Source: Deltaproteobacteria bacterium
GTDB lineage: Bacteria; Desulfobacterota; DSM-4660; Desulfatiglandales; Desulfatiglandaceae
Reading direction: 5' to 3'
Length of the DNA stretch: 19,459 nucleotides
NCBI GenBank assembly: GCA_018644785.1
Contig: JABGPV010000069.1
Span: 1 to 19,459 of the forward strand
Shown here: positions 7,624 through 15,254 of the stretch, in pieces
Layout of the letters: the number at the start of each line of letters is the position of its first letter
Position numbering within the stretch: position 1 is the first letter of the stretch
Translations under genes and position numbers: made by a program
Notes under the pieces: model-generated
What the model was told of the DNA's origin: nothing
Databases searched by the model: none
Seen by the model: the letters and a program-made list of their open reading frames with translations, nothing else

Positions 7624-7651
7624 CAAACAGGCGTCTTATGATGGCTGTTTG
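7624..7651. terminator. Possible bidirectional terminator hairpin between convergent genes
   Basis: CAAACAG (7624-7630) and CTGTTTG (7645-7651) are perfect inverted arms. After one G-G mismatch, CGTC/GATG can extend the stem around a TTAT loop. It sits exactly between the converging hdrB and penicillin-acylase genes. Neither strand has a long U-run, so intrinsic termination would be weak. Confidence 0.4.
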
Positions 7652-7657
7652 TCCGGA

Positions 7658-10063
7658 TCAGGGTTTAAGCAGCAAAGTGTGCTCCGTGTGTTCGCTGATA
7701 GCCTTGTCGCTGAACCACCAGTACATTTTGCTGCCATCCATGAAAGACTGTACCTGGTCCTTGTGATGCGGACTGAAAAGACGTCCCGTGACCCCTCCCG
7801 GTAGAATTGCAACCACTTTTTCATCATCACCCATGTCGGCGACCATGCGCAGCGATGCGGAAATTGTTACCGAAAATGGGTCTTTGGGGTCATAAAGCCC
7901 TCTGTAAAGCGTCTCTCCGGATCCCCCCATGGGCATTTGGCCGCTTCCAAGGAGTTCCTTACCCGTGCCATTTCGACGAATTGGACTGACCAGCTCGAGG
8001 GTGTGTACCTTTCCCCAGAGCCAATTGTGGGGGTCTTTGCCGAACGTTTCACTGAGCCCGGCTGCGGCCTTCAATGCCGCCTGGTGGAAAAGATCGTTCA
8101 ATGTTTCGACTTTTTCTCCGGTGTGGGTATTGTCAAACCACTCTGATGAATCTTCAAGGACCATTTTTTCTAACCGTTCCTGCCAGAAATACCAGTTGTT
8201 CAAAAGGGTTTCCGTTGCTTTCTTGCCCAGCTCGTCTTCAAATACCATCCTGGCAAAAGCCAGATACGTGGCCTGAAAAATCGTGGGAGCGGCAAGATCC
8301 GGTCTATCCGAAAAATCCCAGCCGGAGAGTAACTTACCCATCTCTTCCGTATCTTTGTGCGCCAGGAGTGCCTTTGCCATGATCGGCGCAATTTTTTCCG
8401 CCAGGAGATTTTTCTCGTCCCGCTGATATTGCCAGTGGTCATCCACACTTTTCTCTTCAGGACTGTTCAGCAACTGCATCAATCTCCTGTACCGGTAGGA
8501 TGGTGAAAAATGGGAAGAGTAGTAATAGGGGTAATCGTGAGGGACGATTTTATGATTGCAGGTTCCGAGCCACCCCTTTTCGGGGTTTGTGCTGTGGGGC
8601 ATTCGGGATTGCGGAATCCAGCCCTTCCAGTTGTCATTACCGTCCTCTACCCGGTAGGGAACCGTACCGTCATTGTTGGAACGAATGGGAATTTTTCCGC
8701 TGGCCCGGTATCCGATGTCCCCCGATGAATCGGCAAAAACCCAGTTGAGACAGAGCATGGGATTATCTTCCAAGGCTTTATGCATTTCATTCACGGACTT
8801 TGCCGTTATAAACTGGAAAATTCCAATGCCGTCGCCCATGCTTTCAACAGGGGCCCAGCGCAAGGTGATGACCTTGTCGGTTTCAAGACCCTTCAATACT
8901 TCTGAAACGACCGGACCTCTTTTTGTGGATCTGATCTTGATGACTTCTTCAAGGTACCCCCCGGGTGCTTCTTTGTCTTTTATCTTGAGCTTTTCTTCGA
9001 TCACCCGGAACGGGCGGGAAACCTTTCCTTCCAGATAGTGATCCGGTCGGGTTGGGTCGATGGTTTCCACGTATAGATCCTGCATATCCCCATAATTGTT
9101 TGTCATGGCAACGGAAATATACGATGTTCTCCCTACGGCAAATCCCGGCAAACCGGGGATCATGGCGCCGACAATCCGGATTTTCGGGGTTATCATGCCG
9201 AGTGGATACCACATGCCGGGCAGGATTCTGGTATCAAGATGCGGATCTCCCGCCAGAACCGGTTTCCCGCCGGTAGACAGCCGCGGTGAAACCGCCCAGT
9301 TATTGCTGCCCACCCGTAGATGCCGATCGTTTGTAAAGGCCAGCAGTTTTTCATAATCGAAAAAACGGAACCCGTATGAAACCTTTCCGGCATGTGGTGA
9401 TGGCTGTTTTTTGTCAGGGGGATCATCGGGATTGATGTTGATGGGCATGATCTCCATGGCTTTGTCGGGACCTACCGCCTCTATGAGCATCTGGGCGACA
9501 ATCTCTGTCTTGATATTGGCCGAGGTGGAAAAGCCCATATAGTATAAAATGGAAAGTGAGTCGGTAACGGTCCAGGGTTCAGGTTTTATGCCGGCAAGCT
9601 TGAATTCCAGGTGCACATCCTTCGGGCATTGTTTGATAAAACCGTTTACCCCGTCCACATACCACTGGAAACAATCATGGGTCTGTTGGTTCAGCATTGC
9701 CGCCTGTTTTTTCGCGATGCGATGAAGCCCGATGGTGCGCATGCGAGTATCAAGCGCCCTGGCTTTTTCTCCGGCCAGTTCAGAAATTCGTCCCTGGGCA
9801 AAAAGCCGACTCAGCTGCATCTGAAACAATCGATCCTGTGCGGTGACAAACCCCTGGGCCATAATGGCGTCATGTAGGTTTTCCGCATAAATATAGGCCA
9901 TCCCCTTTTCATCACGTTTGACGGTTACGGGTTTTTCCAGGTCCGGGAGGGTCAGACCTCCATCCTGCTGGTAATTGTTCAGGTACGGCAGGAACAGGAC
10001 CATGGCAAAATAGGCGATTAATAGAATGATGAGTAAGTAAAAGAGGCGCTTTATCCATTTCAT
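7658..10063 (-). CDS. Penicillin acylase-family N-terminal-nucleophile hydrolase, membrane-anchored
   Basis: An 801-residue precursor of the Ntn-hydrolase penicillin amidase family. These enzymes cleave the amide bond of N-acyl compounds such as beta-lactams, N-acyl-homoserine lactones or N-acyl amino acids. An uncleaved-looking hydrophobic anchor spans about residues 6-27 (RLFYLLIILLIAYFAMVL), with no obvious AxA signal site, so the catalytic part is probably tethered outside the cytoplasmic membrane. The alpha region (VKRDEKGMAYIYA, GFVTAQDRLFQMQ) is followed by a spacer. The beta-chain start is GSNNWAVS, with Ser253 as the predicted autoprocessing nucleophile, then KPVLAGDPHL and TNNYGDMQDLYVE. 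Length is normal and no break is seen. GGAG lies 8 bases before the ATG. A 131-base gap separates it from the upstream EAL-HDOD gene, so it may have its own promoter, though none is convincing. The real substrate cannot be told from sequence. Confidence 0.93.
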   Translation of the reverse strand: MKWIKRLFYLLIILLIAYFAMVLFLPYLNNYQQDGGLTLPDLEKPVTVKRDEKGMAYIYAENLHDAIMAQGFVTAQDRLFQMQLSRLFAQGRISELAGEKARALDTRMRTIGLHRIAKKQAAMLNQQTHDCFQWYVDGVNGFIKQCPKDVHLEFKLAGIKPEPWTVTDSLSILYYMGFSTSANIKTEIVAQMLIEAVGPDKAMEIMPININPDDPPDKKQPSPHAGKVSYGFRFFDYEKLLAFTNDRHLRVGSNNWAVSPRLSTGGKPVLAGDPHLDTRILPGMWYPLGMITPKIRIVGAMIPGLPGFAVGRTSYISVAMTNNYGDMQDLYVETIDPTRPDHYLEGKVSRPFRVIEEKLKIKDKEAPGGYLEEVIKIRSTKRGPVVSEVLKGLETDKVITLRWAPVESMGDGIGIFQFITAKSVNEMHKALEDNPMLCLNWVFADSSGDIGYRASGKIPIRSNNDGTVPYRVEDGNDNWKGWIPQSRMPHSTNPEKGWLGTCNHKIVPHDYPYYYSSHFSPSYRYRRLMQLLNSPEEKSVDDHWQYQRDEKNLLAEKIAPIMAKALLAHKDTEEMGKLLSGWDFSDRPDLAAPTIFQATYLAFARMVFEDELGKKATETLLNNWYFWQERLEKMVLEDSSEWFDNTHTGEKVETLNDLFHQAALKAAAGLSETFGKDPHNWLWGKVHTLELVSPIRRNGTGKELLGSGQMPMGGSGETLYRGLYDPKDPFSVTISASLRMVADMGDDEKVVAILPGGVTGRLFSPHHKDQVQSFMDGSKMYWWFSDKAISEHTEHTLLLKP

Positions 10064-10194
10064 TTAGATTACTCCGTCAAGAGGATCGGATCATCGCGTC
10101 AGGGGAAAGCCGTATTTTCGTCATTGCCGGTGATATCCGGGCATTTCGAAAAAATAAATTCTCGCACCATTCAATCCCGAAGCCGCTGGTTTGA

Positions 10195-11421
10195 TTATGA
10201 ATCAGGTTTTCCGGCTGTCTTTTCCAGAAGAGAGGCCCATTGAACGGCTTTGAGGTAGATATCCTGTAAAATCGATTCTTCAATTCCCAGCTTTTTGGCC
10301 AAACGGTTAATTTCAGGCCATTGGCCCTGTTCAAGGGCTTCAATCAGGTTAATTGTTACGCTTAATTCCCCTTTTTGCAAAATGCCGTCACTGATTTCTT
10401 CTTTAAGGGGCAATTCCGCAAGGATTTCCGGTAACGGCCTGCCGATGATGACATCAAGCCGTGAGAACAGTCCCACTAAAAAGAGGGACGGTCCCCGATT
10501 TTGCCAGCCCGGAACACAGGTCATCAATTCACAGAATTTGGCCCGCACCAATGAAGAAACCACCTGTTCCTGGGGTTTGTCCTCGCCCAGTCCCGTCATC
10601 AGGAGGATGGATGCCCATTTTCGAATGCCCTTTTCTCCCAGCATGTTCAAGGCCTGTTTGATGGACGTGACTTTGTTTCGAAGCCCGAATGCAGCGGAAT
10701 TGGTAACCTTCAGGAGCTTATAGGTTATGGACATTTCGTTTTGTATCAATTCTGAAAGGCCCTGGAAATCCATCTCTTCCTGGTTGACCATTTGAAGTAT
10801 TCGCAATTGGTTAATCTTGAACCCGGGGACATCTTTTTTCGACACGATGACCGGTTTGCTGAAGAAATATCCCTGAAAATAGTTGTACCCCATTTCCATG
10901 GCCTGGTCGAATTCTTCCTGGGTCTCCACTTTTTCCACGAGCATTTTGATGCCCCGGGGTTTGAAGGCTTCCACCATCCGCTTCCGCTCATCAATGTCGG
11001 AAACAAAGAAATCCACTTTGACGATGTCGGCCATTTTCAAAAGATCGTCAAATCTGGCGTCATAGACAAAATCATCTAGAGCCAGGATATAGCCGTTCTT
11101 TTTGAGTCGGCGACAAGCTTCCATGACGTCTGCATCCGGTTCCACATTTTCCAGGATTTCAACCACAATTTGTTTTTTCGGCAGCACCGAGGCATAGTCG
11201 AGCAATAAGGCTTTCCGGGTAAAATTGATGAACCCCTTTCCGTTACCGAGCAGGCTTTCCATGCCGAACAGCAAGGCACTGGTGGCGATAACCTGTGATG
11301 TGGCCTGATCTTCATCAGTGCCGCTAAAACAGTTTTCAACCCCGTTTCTGAACAGTAGTTCATAGCCGAATACCTTCATATTGCCATCAAAGATCGGCTG
11401 GCGCGCAATGAATTGTTCCAT
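10195..11421 (-). CDS. EAL-HDOD (YuxH-type) signalling protein
   Basis: A 408-residue two-domain regulator: an EAL c-di-GMP phosphodiesterase-like domain (about 1-195) and an HDOD domain (about 200-395). The N-terminus FIARQPIFDGNMKVFGYELLFRN is the family hallmark. The EAL signature reads ELL, yet the positions that bind metal and substrate in active EAL enzymes look retained: E21, N66, E88, D116-D117, K135, E163 and Q183. Activity is therefore possible, although many proteins of this group are considered signalling adaptors. The frame is open to 11499, but ATG 11421 is chosen: AAAGGGG (11428-11434) is 6 bases away, and homology begins there. A sigma-54-like promoter lies just upstream. A role in motility, attachment or surface behaviour is plausible from the family but not shown here. 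Confidence 0.92.
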   Translation of the reverse strand: MEQFIARQPIFDGNMKVFGYELLFRNGVENCFSGTDEDQATSQVIATSALLFGMESLLGNGKGFINFTRKALLLDYASVLPKKQIVVEILENVEPDADVMEACRRLKKNGYILALDDFVYDARFDDLLKMADIVKVDFFVSDIDERKRMVEAFKPRGIKMLVEKVETQEEFDQAMEMGYNYFQGYFFSKPVIVSKKDVPGFKINQLRILQMVNQEEMDFQGLSELIQNEMSITYKLLKVTNSAAFGLRNKVTSIKQALNMLGEKGIRKWASILLMTGLGEDKPQEQVVSSLVRAKFCELMTCVPGWQNRGPSLFLVGLFSRLDVIIGRPLPEILAELPLKEEISDGILQKGELSVTINLIEALEQGQWPEINRLAKKLGIEESILQDIYLKAVQWASLLEKTAGKPDS

Positions 11422-11457
11422 GTTCATCCCCTTTATGAAAATCGGGCCGGTGCCGGC

Positions 11458-11473
11458 GCATGATATGTGCCAA
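11458..11473 (-). promoter_or_regulatory. Sigma-54-type (-24/-12) promoter for the EAL-HDOD gene
   Basis: Read on the minus strand, the sequence is TTGGCAC-ATATC-ATGC. This gives a perfect TGGCAC -24 element and a GC of the -12 element, with exactly 10 bases between GG and GC. Consensus is TGGCAC-N5-TTGC. Transcription would begin about a dozen bases downstream, leaving a leader of roughly 25 bases that contains the ribosome site. It lies wholly inside the 88-base gap between ridA and the EAL-HDOD gene. An enhancer-binding protein site was not identified. Confidence 0.55.
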
Positions 11474-11509
11474 GCATTGGAATTCATGTGGCAGACCACT
11501 AAAACCCTA

Positions 11510-11893
11510 TCACAGGTGGGCGATGGCTTCTATTTCAACCCGCGTCTCAAAGGGCAGGCAAGCCGCCTGGGTGCACGTCCTGGCCGGGAGATCCTCTGTA
11601 AAATACTTCCTGTAGATCACATTGAACCGGGCAAACTCTTCCATATCAAGCAGATAAACGGTCACCTTTAAAACATTTTTCAGGGAAGCCCCCGCTTCCT
11701 CCAGGATTATTTTCAGGTTCTGTAAAGCCAACTCCGCTTCCTCCTCCACAGTTCCCAGCCTGATCTGATTGGTCTCCGGGTCTATGGCACCTTGTCCCGC
11801 AGTATAGATGAGTCCGTCATGAATGACCGCCTGGGCATAGGGGCCGCCCGTTACTGCGGCCTTGTCCGTATGAAAAATTTTCTTTTCTCCCAT
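11510..11893 (-). CDS. ridA: RidA/YjgF family enamine/imine deaminase
   Basis: A 127-residue protein of normal family length. RidA enzymes hydrolyse reactive 2-aminoacrylate and related enamines/imines released by PLP enzymes. The key active-site arginine is R105, in PARTC, followed by C107 and E120, all at the same numbering as in enterobacterial RidA. GGPYAQAV and YTAGQGAIDP in the N-terminal half are also typical. The serine often found near position 30 is a tyrosine here (Y30), so substrate preference may differ. GGAAGG precedes the ATG at a suitable distance. The gene follows livF by 62 bases that contain a repeat, and may be co-transcribed with the liv genes. Protection of branched-chain amino acid metabolism would fit but is inference. 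Confidence 0.95.
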   Translation of the reverse strand: MGEKKIFHTDKAAVTGGPYAQAVIHDGLIYTAGQGAIDPETNQIRLGTVEEEAELALQNLKIILEEAGASLKNVLKVTVYLLDMEEFARFNVIYRKYFTEDLPARTCTQAACLPFETRVEIEAIAHL

Positions 11894-11925
11894 TTTATTT
11901 TTCCTTCCGTGTTATCGTCGTTGTA

Positions 11926-11949
11926 GGGGCAGGCCCCCGTGCCTGCCCT
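11926..11949. repeat. Short palindromic intergenic repeat (GGGCAGGC...GCCTGCCC)
   Basis: Perfect 8-base inverted arms GGGCAGGC (11927-11934) and GCCTGCCC (11941-11948) enclose CCCCGT in the gap between livF and ridA. Neither side has a U-run, so this is not a typical intrinsic terminator. Elements of the form TAGGGGCAGGC...GCCTGCCC recur dispersed in many environmental bacterial genomes, which is recalled knowledge and not checked here. Confidence 0.65.
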
Positions 11950-11955
11950 GAAAAA

Positions 11956-12660
11956 TTACAACCCCAAATAGGTTTTTCGGATATGCGGGTTTTCCATGAG
12001 CCATTTACCATCGCCACTCAGGGCGATCTCTCCATTTTCAAGGACATATCCCCTGTGGGAAATGGTCAGGGCGTGAAAAACATTCTGTTCAATGAGAAGG
12101 ATAGCGGTATTCTGTTCATTGATCTGACGGATAATCTCAAATATGGTGGTGACCAAGAGCGGCGCAAGACCCAAGGAAGGTTCATCAAACATCATGAGCC
12201 TGGGTTTGGACATCAACCCCCTCCCGATGGCCACCATCTGCTGCTCGCCGCCGCTCAGGGTCCCCGCCCTCTGGCTGAGCCTTTCCTTTAAACGGGGAAA
12301 AAACCCGAACACTTCCGCCATGGTTTTCCGTCGAACCTTCTTCATATGGGGAAACTGCGCCCCCATTTCAAGGTTTTCCCCCACCGTCATGGTGGGAAAA
12401 AGCTGCCTTCCTTCGGGAATATGGCTGATTCCCATTTCAACGATCCGGGTAGTGGAGGCCCGGCTGATATCCTCGCCCTCGAATTCAATGGTTCCTTTCC
12501 GGGGACGGAGAATGCCGGAGACGGTTTTGAGGGTGGTTGATTTTCCGGCGCCGTTGGAACCGATAACGGAAACCACCTCCCCTTCGCCCGCCTCAAAACC
12601 GATGTCTCTCAAAGCTTGAAGATCCCCGTAAAAGACGTCTATCCCATCAACTTTGAGCAT
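11956..12660 (-). CDS. livF: Branched-chain amino acid-type ABC transporter ATPase LivF (copy 1)
   Basis: A 234-residue ATP-binding subunit. Walker A is GSNGAGKS (34-41), the signature is LSGGEQQ (135-141), and Walker B ends in D159-E160. The LivF-typical EQN (191-193) stands where LivG has the switch histidine. It hydrolyses ATP with LivG to drive import through LivHM. The frame opens at 12690, but ATG 12660 is preferred: AAGGAG (12668-12673) is 7 bases upstream and the conserved start MLKVDGIDVFYG begins there. It then overlaps the end of livG by 14 bases, consistent with translational coupling. It is the last liv gene of the operon. Confidence 0.95.
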   Translation of the reverse strand: MLKVDGIDVFYGDLQALRDIGFEAGEGEVVSVIGSNGAGKSTTLKTVSGILRPRKGTIEFEGEDISRASTTRIVEMGISHIPEGRQLFPTMTVGENLEMGAQFPHMKKVRRKTMAEVFGFFPRLKERLSQRAGTLSGGEQQMVAIGRGLMSKPRLMMFDEPSLGLAPLLVTTIFEIIRQINEQNTAILLIEQNVFHALTISHRGYVLENGEIALSGDGKWLMENPHIRKTYLGL

Positions 12661-13378
12661 TGAGGAACTCCTTGCCGAGATAGGCCTCAATCACTTTCTC
12701 ATCCTTTACCACTTCCGCCGGTGTGCCTTCGGCGATGCGGCTTCCATAATTGATGGCCAGCACCCGCTCCGAAAGGGCCATGATTCCCTGCATGACGTGT
12801 TCTATGAGCAGGATGGAAACCCCTTTTTGGTTGACCTCCCTGATCAAGCCGATAATCTCCGAAACTTCCGTGGGGTTCAGGCCTGCCATCACCTCGTCAA
12901 GAAGGAGAAGTTTCGGCCGGGTTGCCAGGGCTCGGGCCATCTCCAGCCTTTTTCTTAAGGGGAGGGGCAGCCCCTCGGCTTCCTTGTGGGCCATGGGACC
13001 CAAGCCCGCCCACTGGATAATCTCCATTGAGGCTTCACGGGCCTTCTTAATGGACGTTTCCCGTGTTAGCGCCCCTACCATCACATTGTCCAGGACCGAT
13101 ATGGTCAGAAACGGCTTGACAATCTGAAAAGTTCGGGCAAGACCTGCCTGGCACACCTGATAGGGCTGCATGCCTGCCAGGGATTTTCCCGAAAACATCA
13201 TCTCCCCTGAATCAGGCGCGTGAAAGCCGCTCAGGCAGTTGAAAAGGCTGGTTTTGCCTGCGCCATTGGGACCGATTAACCCTAAGATCTTACCCTGCCC
13301 CAATTCAAAAGAGAGTTCCGAAATGGCTGTCAGGCCCCCGAACCGTTTGTTTAGTGCTGTTACCTTCAGGATGCTCAC
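12647..13378 (-). CDS. livG: Branched-chain amino acid-type ABC transporter ATPase LivG (copy 1)
   Basis: A 243-residue ATP-binding subunit with Walker A GPNGAGKTS (36-44), FQIVKPF in the Q-loop region, Walker B ending D161-E162, and switch histidine H194 in IEH. The signature region reads LPLPLRKRLE instead of LSGGQ, and Walker B continues DEVMAGL rather than DEPAAGL. Both are features of a LivG subgroup, not damage. The start is a GTG whose bases overlap the livM stop as GTGA. No strong ribosome site is visible, so translation probably depends on termination at livM. The partner ATPase is LivF copy 1, and the permeases are LivH and LivM. Confidence 0.94.
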   Translation of the reverse strand: MSILKVTALNKRFGGLTAISELSFELGQGKILGLIGPNGAGKTSLFNCLSGFHAPDSGEMMFSGKSLAGMQPYQVCQAGLARTFQIVKPFLTISVLDNVMVGALTRETSIKKAREASMEIIQWAGLGPMAHKEAEGLPLPLRKRLEMARALATRPKLLLLDEVMAGLNPTEVSEIIGLIREVNQKGVSILLIEHVMQGIMALSERVLAINYGSRIAEGTPAEVVKDEKVIEAYLGKEFLNAQS

Positions 13379-14388
13379 GATTTTGCTTCAGCCCCTTTTT
13401 TATTTCCCCGGTAAACCAGGGTTTTCTTATCCAGCTTCAGCATGGGATTTAACCACCTTTTTACGTAATAGATGATCCCTTTTGGCATAAAAAGCACCAC
13501 GAGAACGGCAATGACCCCGTATAGGATCAAATGAAGTCCCTCAAACCCTCCCTTTGTAAAATAGGCTCTGGAGATCTCCGAAAGGGGTGTGAGGATAAAT
13601 GACCCGAGAACCGGACCCAGAATGGTTCCCAGGCCTCCGATGATGGGGCGCAGGATCAGTTCTATGCTGAGGGCCATACCGAACAGGGTATCGGGATGAA
13701 GATAAAAAACATAGTTGGCATAAAAGGTGCCGGCAAGCGAGGTCATGAAAGCGCTTAAGGCAATGGCAATCATATTGTACTTAAAAGCGTTAACGCCCAG
13801 AGCCTGGGCAGCTTCTTCATCTTCCCTGATGGCCACCATGAAACGCCCGGCCCTTGAAACCTCCAGAATACGAACGACGATTATGGAAAACACCATGAAG
13901 CCCAGAGCGATATAGTAGTAGGGAACATTTCCCCTGAACTGAAAATTCCAGAAGGACGGTTTGAAATCCAGAAAGATCCCCGAAAAGGACCCTAACGCTT
14001 CCACATGGGAAACGATCAGGCGGGTGATTTCCGCAAAAGCGATGGTCAGGATCACAAAATAAACGCCCCTGAGTCCGAAACGGAACCCCAGGTATCCCAG
14101 AAAAAGGGCTATGGCCACCGCGAAAACGCCTCCCACCAGCATGCCGATCCAGGGAGTGAGCCCGTAGTTCTGGGCCAGGTACGTGGAGGTGTACGCCCCC
14201 ACCCCCACATAGAGGGCGTGTCCCAGAGAGATATGTCCCGTATACCCGGTGAGGATATTCCACGACTGCCCCAGGTAGGCATAGAAAAAAATCATGACAA
14301 AAATACCCAGGACGTACTTCTCAAGAAAAAGCGGGAGCAAAAGAAGAATGGAGAGTATGATGGCCAAAAAGATATTGAGCCGGGTCAT
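13375..14388 (-). CDS. livM: Branched-chain amino acid-type ABC transporter permease LivM
   Basis: A 337-residue polytopic inner-membrane protein with about nine to ten hydrophobic segments. It has the LivM hallmark GHISLGHA (51-58) and a conserved cytoplasmic loop, ALGVNAFKYNMIAIALSAF, that contacts the ATPases. It forms the transmembrane channel with LivH. The ATG overlaps the livH TGA as ATGA. The C-terminus is basic (YRGNKKGAEAKS), which fits a cytoplasmic end. Length and motifs are normal for the family. Confidence 0.95.
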   Translation of the reverse strand: MTRLNIFLAIILSILLLLPLFLEKYVLGIFVMIFFYAYLGQSWNILTGYTGHISLGHALYVGVGAYTSTYLAQNYGLTPWIGMLVGGVFAVAIALFLGYLGFRFGLRGVYFVILTIAFAEITRLIVSHVEALGSFSGIFLDFKPSFWNFQFRGNVPYYYIALGFMVFSIIVVRILEVSRAGRFMVAIREDEEAAQALGVNAFKYNMIAIALSAFMTSLAGTFYANYVFYLHPDTLFGMALSIELILRPIIGGLGTILGPVLGSFILTPLSEISRAYFTKGGFEGLHLILYGVIAVLVVLFMPKGIIYYVKRWLNPMLKLDKKTLVYRGNKKGAEAKS

Positions 14389-15254
14389 TTCTTTCCCCCG
14401 AGAAGTCCCTGAGGACGAAAAAGCATGATCACAACCAGTATCCCGAAGCTGACCACCTGTTTGAGGGTGGCAGGCAAAAAGAGGGTGGACATGGATTCGG
14501 CCACGCCTAAGATGAGTCCCCCCACAAGGGCGCCCACAAGATTTCCCATGCCGCCCAAAATCACCACAATAAAAGCGGTCAGCGTAAAATCGTGGCCCAG
14601 ACTGGGAGAAAGGGGCATCAGCGGCAGCAGCAACGCCCCTGCCGCCCCCGTTGTGGCGGCACCCAGCCCGAAGGAAAAGTTATTAATGCGGCTCACATTG
14701 ATGCCCACCAGGGTTGCGGCCATCCGGTTATCGGCCGCTGCCCTGATCCGTTTCCCCATATGGCTCTTTTTGAGGAAAATGAAGATAGCAAAGGTGATAA
14801 TAATGGCAAAGGAAAATGCAATCAGGCGCGACACGTCGATCATGGCGCCCCCCAGCCAGATCGTATCCAGACTAAAAGCCGTGTGCGGGCTCCGGTGATC
14901 CGGGCCCCACAACAGGAGCGCCGTGTTTTCCAGAATGATCCCGATGGCCACGAGGGGAAGCACCTGCATGGCCTCGGGGTAATCGAGGATACGGTTGACC
15001 ACGGAAGACTGGATGACATATCCCAGGACAAAGATGGCGGCGGAAACGATGATGAGGGACAGATAGGGCTCGACGCCAAGCAGTACAAATATCCAGTAGG
15101 AGATATACATGCCGATGACCATCATCTGGCCATGGGCGAAATTAATGACCCCCATTACCCCGAAGATCAGGGAGAGCCCCAGGGCAATGAGCCCATAGAG
15201 CCCTCCCAGCAGAATCCCCTGGATCAGAAGTTGCAGGGCAAGGGTGGAATCCAT
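14385..15254 (-). CDS. livH: Branched-chain amino acid-type ABC transporter permease LivH
   Basis: A 289-residue inner-membrane permease. It begins with hydrophobic segments and the LivH motif NFAHG (38-42) in GVINFAHGQMMVIGMY. It also has the ATPase-contact loop VGINVSRINNFSFGLGAATTGAAGALL and a terminal FRPQGLLGGKK. GAGGAT lies directly before the ATG, which shares one base with the livK TAA (TAATG), so livK and livH are tightly coupled. It pairs with LivM to form the channel. Nothing unusual is seen in length or motifs. Confidence 0.95.
   Translation of the reverse strand: MDSTLALQLLIQGILLGGLYGLIALGLSLIFGVMGVINFAHGQMMVIGMYISYWIFVLLGVEPYLSLIIVSAAIFVLGYVIQSSVVNRILDYPEAMQVLPLVAIGIILENTALLLWGPDHRSPHTAFSLDTIWLGGAMIDVSRLIAFSFAIIITFAIFIFLKKSHMGKRIRAAADNRMAATLVGINVSRINNFSFGLGAATTGAAGALLLPLMPLSPSLGHDFTLTAFIVVILGGMGNLVGALVGGLILGVAESMSTLFLPATLKQVVSFGILVVIMLFRPQGLLGGKK

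Noticed and set aside
10064..10194. Small minus-strand frame (10077-10343) in the gap between the acylase and EAL-HDOD genes
   Set aside because: It overlaps the end of the EAL-HDOD gene in another frame, resembles no family and lacks a ribosome site. The gap itself shows no convincing promoter or terminator.
11446..11471. Short hairpins (GCCGG-TG-CCGGC and GGCGCAT-GAT-ATGTGCC) before the EAL-HDOD gene
   Set aside because: One has a two-base loop and the other contains an A-C mismatch on the transcribed strand. The region is better explained by the sigma-54-like promoter.
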